From: an uncultured Eubacteriales bacterium
Lineage (GTDB): Bacteria > Bacillota > Clostridia > Oscillospirales > CAG-272
Direction: 5' to 3'
Assembly (NCBI GenBank): GCA_900321265.1
Contig: ONVJ01000102.1
Span: 1-5,817, forward strand
DNA length: 5,817 nucleotides
A program made the translations under genes and the position numbers. Position 1 is the first letter of the stretch. Every line of letters starts with the position of its first letter. Below, piece by piece: positions 1 through 5,202 of the stretch. Below the pieces are notes generated by a model. It saw only the letters and a program-made list of their open reading frames with translations, had not been told where the DNA came from and searched no databases.

Positions 1-765
1 AAGATCGGGACGTCGACGATAGCCCACGCGAACGGAAGGCTCAACATCCGCCGCAGCGACCGTCTGACCGAGATCATAAGCGATATCAAGAACGCCGGGA
101 ACGACATAGTCATCGTCTCCAGCGGAGCGATCGGCATGGGCGTCGGGAAGCTGGGGCTTCCGGGCCGGCCGGCTGACATCACCTCCAAGCAGGCGGCCGC
201 CGCCGTAGGCCAGTGCGAGCTGATGTACACCTACGACAGGCTCTTCGCGAGATACAGCCACACCGTGGCGCAGATACTGCTCACCGCGTCGGATTTCTCA
301 TCGCCCGAGCGCCACGAGAATTTCCGCAACACCGTCGACAGGCTCCTCGAGCTGGGTGTTATACCCGTTATCAACGAGAACGACACCGTCGCGACCGAGG
401 AGATAAAGGTCGGCGACAACGACACTCTCTCGGCGAGGGTGGCGGTCAGCATCGGCGCCGATCTGCTTATCCTGCTGTCCGACATCGACGGCCTCTACAC
501 CTCCGATCCGAAGACAGATCCCGGGGCGAAGCTGATCAGGACGGTGGACGTGATCGACGAAGAGATAATCCGCGCCGCCGGAGGTAGCGGATCGGCTCTC
601 GGCACCGGCGGGATGAAGACGAAGCTCGACGCCGCCGCGATCTGCATGGAGAAGGGCTGCGACACCGTCATCGCCAACGGACGCGATCCCGAGATCCTCT
701 ACCGGATCTTTGACGGGACCTGCGATACTATGACGTTGTTCAGAGCACCGAAGCCGGCGAAGTGA
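1..765 (+). CDS. proB: Glutamate 5-kinase (ProB), short PUA-less form, 5' end cut off
   Basis: ATP-dependent phosphorylation of L-glutamate to gamma-glutamyl phosphate, the first and normally proline-inhibited step of proline synthesis, in the cytoplasm. The frame is open from base 1, where it reads KIGTSTIAHANGRLN, the ProB N-terminus; only a handful of residues should be missing upstream. Amino acid kinase motifs, numbered in the visible 254-residue fragment: SSGAIG (40-45), the glutamate-site NENDTV (125-130), GDNDTLSA (138-145), SDIDGLYT (160-167) and the nucleotide-side GTGGMKTK (201-208). The protein stops after the kinase domain at about 260 residues, so the C-terminal PUA domain of the ~367-residue E. 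coli type is absent. The stop is followed by ordinary intercistronic DNA, so this looks like a natural short form, not a frameshift. The ATG at 136 is internal: it would remove the N-terminal kinase strand. It is followed 104 bp later by proA. The identification is very secure. Confidence 0.97.
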   Translation, partial: KIGTSTIAHANGRLNIRRSDRLTEIISDIKNAGNDIVIVSSGAIGMGVGKLGLPGRPADITSKQAAAAVGQCELMYTYDRLFARYSHTVAQILLTASDFSSPERHENFRNTVDRLLELGVIPVINENDTVATEEIKVGDNDTLSARVAVSIGADLLILLSDIDGLYTSDPKTDPGAKLIRTVDVIDEEIIRAAGGSGSALGTGGMKTKLDAAAICMEKGCDTVIANGRDPEILYRIFDGTCDTMTLFRAPKPAK

Positions 766-776
766 AGCCCGGCTTC
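750..776 (+). other. Hairpin spanning the proB stop codon
   Basis: GAAGCCGG (750-757) pairs perfectly with CCGGCTTC (769-776) around an 11-nt loop that contains the proB stop codon TGA (763-765). No T-run follows, so it is not a standard intrinsic terminator. A second small hairpin, CCCGG (809-813) with CCGGG (821-825), lies further into the proB-proA gap. An RNA processing, stability or translational role is possible but unproven. Confidence 0.4.
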
Positions 777-869
777 CCGGGGAAAAAGGCGCGGAGAGCG
801 TGACCCTTCCCGGACAATGACCGGGCGGATCGTTCCCTTTTTATATCTAATGAAAGGAAAATTCCTGAA

Positions 870-2123
870 ATGACGACTTCCGAAATGCTTCAGAGAGCCC
901 GGAGGGCGGTCCCCGCGGTCGCCGCGCTTACCGCGGAGGAGCGTACTGCTGCGCTCTGCGCGATGGCGGACGCCCTTGAGGCGGGCGCGGACAGGATACT
1001 CGCCGCGAACGCCGCCGACTGCGCGGCCGCCGAGGGAAAGATCTCCCCGGTGATGATCGACCGCCTCATGCTGAACGAAGCCCGCATCGCCGCGATGGCG
1101 CAGGGCATAAGAGAGGTCGCCGCGCTTCCCGATCCGCTGGGGCGGGTGATCTCCTCCTCGGTAAGGCCGAACGGCCTCTGCATCGAGAGGGTGAGCGTGC
1201 CGCTCGGGGTCATCGGGATCATATACGAGAGCCGCCCGAACGTCACGTCGGATGCCGCCGCGCTCTGCTTCAAGAGCGGGAACGTCTGCGTCCTCAAGCC
1301 GGGGAAGGAGGCCGCCGCCAGCGCCTCCGCGATCGTCGGCCTGCTGAAGGAGGCGCTCCTCCCCTTCGGCGCGGCGGACGCCGTCAACATCCCGGAGGAT
1401 ACCTCGAGGGCGGCCGCGGCCGAGATGATGGCGGCGGTAGGTCTGATCGACGTTCTCATTCCGCGCGGGGGAGCAGGCCTCATCAGGGCCTGCGTGACCG
1501 GCTCGAAGGTCCCCTGCATCCAGACCGGGACCGGCATCTGCCACGTTTACGTCGACGCCGCCGCCGATCAGGAGATGGCGCTGAAGATAATCGAGAACGC
1601 AAAGACGTCAAGACCTTCTGTCTGCAACGCCGAGGAGGTCTGCCTCGTCGACAGGAGCATCGCCCCCGAATTCCTTCCGAAGCTGAAAAAACGGCTGACC
1701 GACTGCAGGACCGCCGCCGGGAAGCCTCCGGTCGAGCTCAGGCTCTGCCCCGAATCGGCGGTCATCATCGACGGGACCCCCGCGTCGGATACCGATTTCG
1801 ACACCGAGTTCCTCGACTACATCCTCGCGGTGAAAGTCGTCGGAGGAGTGAAGGAGGCGGTCGGGCATATCTCGGCACACTCTACCGGACACAGCGACGC
1901 GATAGTCACGTCGGATCCGTCTGCGGCTGAGTATTTCCTCAACACCGTAGACAGCGCCGCCGTCTACCACAACGCCTCGACCAGGTTCACCGACGGCGGA
2001 GAGTTCGGGCTGGGCTGCGAGATAGGGATCTCGACCCAGAAGCTCCACGCCAGAGGCCCGATGGGGCTCTGCGAGCTCACCTCATACAAATACGTCGTCA
2101 GGGGCAGCGGCCAGACGAGATGA
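870..2123 (+). CDS. proA: Glutamate-5-semialdehyde dehydrogenase / gamma-glutamyl phosphate reductase (ProA)
   Basis: NADPH-dependent reduction of gamma-glutamyl phosphate to glutamate 5-semialdehyde, which cyclises to P5C; second step of proline synthesis, cytoplasmic. The 417 residues match the usual length for the family. Visible landmarks are PLGVIG followed by YESRPNVTSDAA (ESRPN at 120-124), PRGGAGLI (from 198), the catalytic-cysteine motif RPSVCNAEE (Cys252), and the very typical C-terminal block starting NASTRFTDGGEFGLG (from 368) and continuing through GISTQKLHARGPMG. At 143-148 the usual RGGKEA-like stretch reads KPGKEA, a small variation in the cofactor-binding region. AAAGGA (853-858) sits 11 nt before the ATG and supports this start. 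It lies between proB and proC in the same direction, and ProB and ProA probably cooperate because gamma-glutamyl phosphate is labile. Identification is very secure. Confidence 0.98.
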   Translation: MTTSEMLQRARRAVPAVAALTAEERTAALCAMADALEAGADRILAANAADCAAAEGKISPVMIDRLMLNEARIAAMAQGIREVAALPDPLGRVISSSVRPNGLCIERVSVPLGVIGIIYESRPNVTSDAAALCFKSGNVCVLKPGKEAAASASAIVGLLKEALLPFGAADAVNIPEDTSRAAAAEMMAAVGLIDVLIPRGGAGLIRACVTGSKVPCIQTGTGICHVYVDAAADQEMALKIIENAKTSRPSVCNAEEVCLVDRSIAPEFLPKLKKRLTDCRTAAGKPPVELRLCPESAVIIDGTPASDTDFDTEFLDYILAVKVVGGVKEAVGHISAHSTGHSDAIVTSDPSAAEYFLNTVDSAAVYHNASTRFTDGGEFGLGCEIGISTQKLHARGPMGLCELTSYKYVVRGSGQTR

Positions 2124-2136
2124 AAACGGCCTGCAT

Positions 2137-2160
2137 CCGGCGGAAACTTATCCCGCCCGG
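2137..2160 (+). other. GC-rich hairpin in the proA-proC gap
   Basis: CCGGCGG (2137-2143) pairs with CCGCCCGG (2153-2160) with a single bulged C, around a 9-nt A/T-rich loop. It ends 8 nt before the proC Shine-Dalgarno and has no T-run after it, so it is not a terminator. It could stabilise a downstream message or tune proC translation; that is inference. Confidence 0.4.
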
Positions 2161-2168
2161 AGGGGAAG

Positions 2169-2173
2169 AGGAG
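2169..2173 (+). promoter_or_regulatory. Ribosome binding site of proC
   Basis: AGGAG lies 10 nt before the ATG at 2184. Two nearer ATGs (2176 and 2179) are in another frame and only 2-5 nt from the AGGAG, too close for good initiation. They form a three-codon frame (ATG ATG ATA TGA) whose stop overlaps the proC start. The spacing favours 2184. Confidence 0.7.
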
Positions 2174-2183
2174 AGATGATGAT

Positions 2184-2996
2184 ATGAAAAACAAGAAGAG
2201 ATTTACGGCCGGATTCATCGGCTGCGGCAATATGGGAGGCGCGCTGGCGGCGGTCGCCGCGAAGGCGGCGGGGAAGGACATGATCGCGGTCTGCGACACC
2301 GACGCCTCGAAGACGGCGGCTCACGCCGCGCAATACGGCACGGTCCCGGCCGGACTTGCCGAGCTGGCCGCGGACAGCGGGTATGTCTTTCTGGGGGTAA
2401 AGCCCCAGGTCATGTCCGCCGTTCTCGCCGAACTGAAGGAACTTCTGCCCGCGGAGGACCTGCCCGTCATCGTCACCATGGCCGCCGGGATCGGGATCGC
2501 CTCGGTCGCGAAGGGCCTCGGCGGCGAAGGGCCCCGGATCATACGCATCATGCCGAACATGCCCTGCAGGATCGGAGAGGGAATGGTCCTCTACGCCTGC
2601 GGCGAAGGCGTCACGGAAGAGGAGAAGGCCGGATTTCTCCGGCTGCTCGACGGCGCGGGAAGATTCGCCGAACTGCCCGAGAGACTGATCGACGCCGGAT
2701 GCGCCCTGTCGGGCAGCGGCCCCGCCTACGCCTTTATCTTCATCGAGGCTCTCGCCGACGCCGGGGTCGAATGCGGACTTCCCAGGGAGACCGCGCAGAC
2801 GCTGGCTGCCCAGACGCTGCTCGGATCCGCGGCTTCGGTGCTCGAATACGGCAACCCGGCGGCCCAGAAGGACGCCGTCTGCAGCCCGGGCGGGACTACC
2901 GTCGCGGGGGTCCACGCGCTTGAGGACAGGGGCTTTCGGTCGGCCGTGATGGCCGCGGTCGCCGCCGGATACAGGCGGGCTCTTGAACTGAAATAA
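2184..2996 (+). CDS. proC: Pyrroline-5-carboxylate reductase (ProC)
   Basis: NAD(P)H-dependent reduction of 1-pyrroline-5-carboxylate to L-proline, the last step of the pathway, cytoplasmic. The 270 residues fit the family. The N-terminal Rossmann fold carries GCGNMG (13-18), followed by VFLGVKPQ, the VTMAAGIG strand and RIIRIMPNMPCRIGEG. The C-terminal dimerisation domain has the family signature SGSGPAYAFIFIEALADAG (from 176) and SPGGTT (234-239) and ends in a typical GFRSAVMAAVAAGYRRALEL helix. The start is set by AGGAG at 2169. It follows proA after 60 bp, giving the order proB-proA-proC, so all three enzymes of the glutamate route are encoded together. Nothing is missing or broken. Identification is very secure. 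Confidence 0.98.
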   Translation: MKNKKRFTAGFIGCGNMGGALAAVAAKAAGKDMIAVCDTDASKTAAHAAQYGTVPAGLAELAADSGYVFLGVKPQVMSAVLAELKELLPAEDLPVIVTMAAGIGIASVAKGLGGEGPRIIRIMPNMPCRIGEGMVLYACGEGVTEEEKAGFLRLLDGAGRFAELPERLIDAGCALSGSGPAYAFIFIEALADAGVECGLPRETAQTLAAQTLLGSAASVLEYGNPAAQKDAVCSPGGTTVAGVHALEDRGFRSAVMAAVAAGYRRALELK

Positions 2997-3060
2997 AGGA
3001 TTTTTGCTGTCAGCGGGCGTTTTTTGCCGTCGGATCGCGGGTTTTTGATAAAAAATCGCC

Positions 3061-3099
3061 AAAAACGCAAAAAAAGATTTGTTTGTTTTGCGGTTTTTT
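3061..3099 (+). terminator. Candidate intrinsic terminator of the pro operon
   Basis: CGCAAAA (3066-3072) pairs with TTTTGCG (3086-3092) around a 13-nt loop, and six T's follow at 3094-3099. The flanking A's (3061-3065) can extend the stem into the T-tract past one bulged G. The stem is A/T-rich and not very stable. An earlier hairpin, GCG..GTTTTT/AAAAATCGC (about 3037-3059), lies just upstream. The position between proC and the next promoter fits termination of the pro transcript. Confidence 0.5.
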
Positions 3100-3109
3100 A
3101 ATCTTTCCG

Positions 3110-3138
3110 TTGACACGCCGAAAAAAAACGAGTATAAT
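3110..3138 (+). promoter_or_regulatory. Perfect-consensus SigA/sigma-70 promoter
   Basis: TTGACA (3110-3115) and TATAAT (3133-3138) are both exact consensus hexamers with the optimal 17-bp spacer. The spacer contains an eight-A run (3121-3128). Transcription should start near 3145-3148, giving a leader of about 75 nt before the ATG at 3222. No operator-like dyad is evident over the promoter, so strong constitutive expression of the surface protein is the simplest reading. Confidence 0.93.
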
Positions 3139-3188
3139 ATTACTGCTAAATATACGTTGATTGTGTACAGATGACCCAACCGACAATA

Positions 3189-3220
3189 TTTTATACCAAA
3201 ATAAAGAAAGGGGTACAAAA
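3189..3220 (+). promoter_or_regulatory. Leader hairpin presenting the Shine-Dalgarno in its loop
   Basis: TTTTATACC (3189-3197) can pair with GGTACAAAA (3212-3220) with one A-C mismatch. The 14-nt loop (3198-3211) contains most of the Shine-Dalgarno GAAAGGGG (3206-3213), which ends 8 nt before the ATG at 3222. This ribosome binding site decides the start: the in-frame ATG at 3171 has no such site, and only the 3222 start begins directly with a signal peptide. The hairpin is A/T-rich and may be weak; the ribosome binding site itself is clear. Confidence 0.55.
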
Positions 3221-3221
3221 A

Positions 3222-4946
3222 ATGCGCAAAACATTTAGTATCATCATCAGCGTTCTGATGGTCCTTTCTCTCTGCGTGGTCGGAATTTCCGCCGATGACG
3301 CAACGAAGGTGACCACCGCCGCCGAATTCCTCGCGATGCAGGCCGACGGGAACTACATTCTTGACGCTGACATCGTCGTCACCGCTTCCTACGGCGCCGG
3401 CGAGACCCCCACTGCCTTTGTCGGAACCTTTGACGGCAACGGCCACACCATTACCGTAAGCGGCGCTCCGGTTTTTGCTGACCTCGGCAAAGCGGTCATC
3501 AAGAACCTGACCATCGACGGTACGATCGAGAGCGACACCAACGTCGGTGCTCTCGCGACCACCTGCTCCGCCAAGATCTTTGACGAGTTCTCCGACTATG
3601 CCGTCATCGAGAAGTGCGTAAACAAGGCCAACGTCACGATGACCGTTCCGGATACTGCTGAGAAAGACAGCTACTGGGGCGTCGGCGGATTCATCGGCAA
3701 AGCCGGTGCTGACTGCGGTGCGATGTTCGTCGAGTGCGTCAACGAAGGTGCTATCACCGTAAAATGCACCAAGACAGAGTCCTGCAGATTCTATGCCGGC
3801 GGTTTCGCGGGCATCTGCGACACCTTCCTTGCCCGCAACAGCGAGAACAAGGGCGATGTTAAGTTCGACGGCGATTATGCCAACTGCCTCGGCCAGGACG
3901 GCAGCGCGGGATTCGTCGGCCGTGTCGCTATGACCGCCAACTTTAACTTCTGCAACATTGAGTACTGCGTCAACAGCGGCACCATCAAGGGTGGCCGTTA
4001 TGCCGGCGGCTTCCTCGCCTACTCCGGACTTGGCAACAACACCTGCCAGTATCTCATGGACAACACCCCCTACAGATTCTTCGGCAACATCAACACCGGT
4101 GATATCGAAGCTAAGGGCTGGGCCGGCGGAATTGCCGGTTACTGCTACTGCAACGGCACCAACGACGCTCAGACCTTTGATATCGAGTTCAACCTTGTCA
4201 GCGGCAAGATCGTCTCCGACAAGTGGTGCGCTCCTTTCGTCGGTTACTCCAACTCGACCAAGAACACCCTGATGTACAATGTTTCCAACGCCGAGTTTGC
4301 CAAGAGAACTGAGGAAGCCGCAACATTCATGTTCGTATTCCTCGGCTGCTCGTCCTCCAACTACAAGGACAACACCACCTTCCTGCACAACTACATCGTT
4401 GACGAAGCCGGCATCTTCAAGTATCTGACCTACGCTGAAGACGAATCCAAGTACGCCGCCAACCGTATCGAGCTCGCCTGGGGTATCGATAACAACTACG
4501 TTACTATCGTAACTCCGGCTCAGCTCGCCTCCGGTGAGATCACCTACAAGATCAACGCGGCCGCTCAGAAGAACGGATTCAACCAGACCCTCGGCACAGA
4601 CCAGACCCCGACTCCGGCGGTTACCTCCTCCTACGTCGTTAAGGACGGCAACAACTACAAGAATGCCGCTACTGCCGAGTTCGATCCTTTCGACCTCATC
4701 GACATCACCAAGGCTCCCGAGACCACCAAGGGCGAGACCACTGCCAAGGCGACCACCGCTGAGGTTACCACCGCTGCTGCTCCCACCGAGACCACCGCCG
4801 CTGCTCCCACCGAGACCACCGCTGCTCCGACCGACGTCACCACCGCCGCTACCGGGAAGGATGGCGGATGCAAGAGCGTCATCGGAATCGGCGTCGCCAT
4901 CGTCGCCGTTCTCGGAGCCGCTTACGTCTCCAAGAAGAAATTCTGA
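3222..4946 (+). CDS. Secreted, membrane-anchored repeat protein (beta-helix-like, GLUG-like repeats)
   Basis: No named family is assigned. Of the 574 residues, 1-24 form a signal peptide (MRKTF, hydrophobic core, cleavage likely after ISA). FVGTFDGNGHTI (66-77) and KNLTIDGTI are typical of right-handed beta-helix or GLUG-type surface proteins. About six repeats follow, each with a core like AGGF(V/A)G and then a C/N-V/E-N-x-G-x-I rung; cores start near 154, 192, 229, 261, 301 and 337, about 37 residues apart. Residues 499-546 are a Thr/Ala/Pro/Glu stalk, probably crossing the cell wall. The tail is DGGC (547-550), a hydrophobic helix (552-570) and KKKF. There is no LPXTG motif, so it is probably held in the membrane rather than joined by a class A sortase. 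It has its own consensus promoter and looks separate from the pro operon. A role in adhesion, surface coating or glycan binding is plausible but unproven. An ATG at 3171 would add 17 residues before the signal peptide and is disfavoured. Confidence 0.88.
   Translation: MRKTFSIIISVLMVLSLCVVGISADDATKVTTAAEFLAMQADGNYILDADIVVTASYGAGETPTAFVGTFDGNGHTITVSGAPVFADLGKAVIKNLTIDGTIESDTNVGALATTCSAKIFDEFSDYAVIEKCVNKANVTMTVPDTAEKDSYWGVGGFIGKAGADCGAMFVECVNEGAITVKCTKTESCRFYAGGFAGICDTFLARNSENKGDVKFDGDYANCLGQDGSAGFVGRVAMTANFNFCNIEYCVNSGTIKGGRYAGGFLAYSGLGNNTCQYLMDNTPYRFFGNINTGDIEAKGWAGGIAGYCYCNGTNDAQTFDIEFNLVSGKIVSDKWCAPFVGYSNSTKNTLMYNVSNAEFAKRTEEAATFMFVFLGCSSSNYKDNTTFLHNYIVDEAGIFKYLTYAEDESKYAANRIELAWGIDNNYVTIVTPAQLASGEITYKINAAAQKNGFNQTLGTDQTPTPAVTSSYVVKDGNNYKNAATAEFDPFDLIDITKAPETTKGETTAKATTAEVTTAAAPTETTAAAPTETTAAPTDVTTAATGKDGGCKSVIGIGVAIVAVLGAAYVSKKKF
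4776..4823 (+). repeat. 24-bp tandem repeat encoding AAPTETTA
   Basis: Two copies of a 24-bp unit (4776-4799 and 4800-4823) differ only at the last base. A degenerate partial copy follows, encoding AAPTDVTTA, and a diverged one (ATTAEVTTA) precedes. The unit is a multiple of three, so copy-number change would lengthen or shorten the Thr-rich stalk without a frameshift. Confidence 0.9.
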
Positions 4947-4987
4947 GAATATCTTCTGAATAACTGAGTTCAGGCAACTGAACAAAA

Positions 4988-5019
4988 GCACCCCCCGCGG
5001 ATACGTCCGCGGGGGGTGC
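4988..5019. terminator. Strong hairpin terminator between convergent genes
   Basis: A perfect 14-bp stem (4988-5001 with 5006-5019; GCACCCCCCGCGGA with its complement) closes a TACG tetraloop of the stable UNCG type. It begins 41 bp after the surface-protein stop. On the plus strand only GGTTCTG follows, a weak U-tract. On the minus strand the hairpin is followed by TTTTGTT, the better intrinsic-terminator layout, and it lies downstream of the minus-strand gene ending at 5203. It probably serves both genes, more efficiently the minus-strand one. Confidence 0.85.
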
Positions 5020-5202
5020 GGTTCTGTAAAGGGGAAATGATCGTAACAGGCCCGCGACTCACAGGCGACTGAGGATCCCGGCAGGGGTCCGCACCGCGGT
5101 GTCCGGCTTCCGTTTTCGTGGGGGCCCGTACAATTCTGCGGTCACGCAGCCGGAAGAGACAGTACTGGGATCGGCGGGTGTCTGCGGCTGCGGTATTTTC
5201 GC
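5020..5202. other. Convergent intergenic region with small hairpins, no gene seen
   Basis: No convincing coding frame or promoter is visible. Two local inverted repeats can be drawn: GGATCCC (5073-5079) with GGGGTCC (5084-5090; includes one G-U pair on the plus strand) and CTGCG (5136-5140) with CGCAG (5145-5149). TTCCG/CGGAA (5108-5112 and 5151-5155) could enclose the second. This is the 3' untranslated region of the minus-strand gene. Confidence 0.45.

Noticed and set aside
819..851. Possible promoter in the proB-proA gap (TATATC at 842-847)
   Set aside because: No -35-like hexamer is present at suitable spacing; the positions are GACCGG or GGGCGG.
766..869. T-box or other riboswitch between proB and proA
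   Set aside because: The T-box sequence (AGGGTGGNACCGCG-like) is absent, and the element would be expected upstream of proB, which is outside the window.
699..1544. A 281-codon minus-strand frame opposite proA
   Set aside because: It is an antisense shadow of a GC-rich gene, with Arg/Gly/Asp-rich content, no recognisable domain, and it overlaps confident proB and proA coding.
3171..3221. Upstream ATG extending the surface protein by 17 residues
   Set aside because: It has no Shine-Dalgarno and would put a polar segment before the signal peptide. The ATG at 3222 has GAAAGGGG at good spacing.
3264..3275. Possible lipobox at Cys18 of the signal peptide (LSLC)
   Set aside because: The residue before Cys is Leu rather than Gly/Ala/Ser, and a good ISA cleavage site follows at 22-24, so a type I signal peptide is more likely.
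4534..4959. A plus-strand frame rich in Arg/Pro/Thr overlapping the stalk region
   Set aside because: It is a +1 frame reading of the Thr-rich repeat of the surface protein and has no independent start signal.
2148..4991. A 947-codon open frame on the minus strand, opposite proC and the surface-protein gene
   Set aside because: It is antisense to two well-supported genes. Its translation is low-complexity Gly/Ser/Val runs that mirror the Thr/Ala codons of the surface gene. Its length reflects codon bias in the opposite strand. It also crosses the promoter and terminator region.
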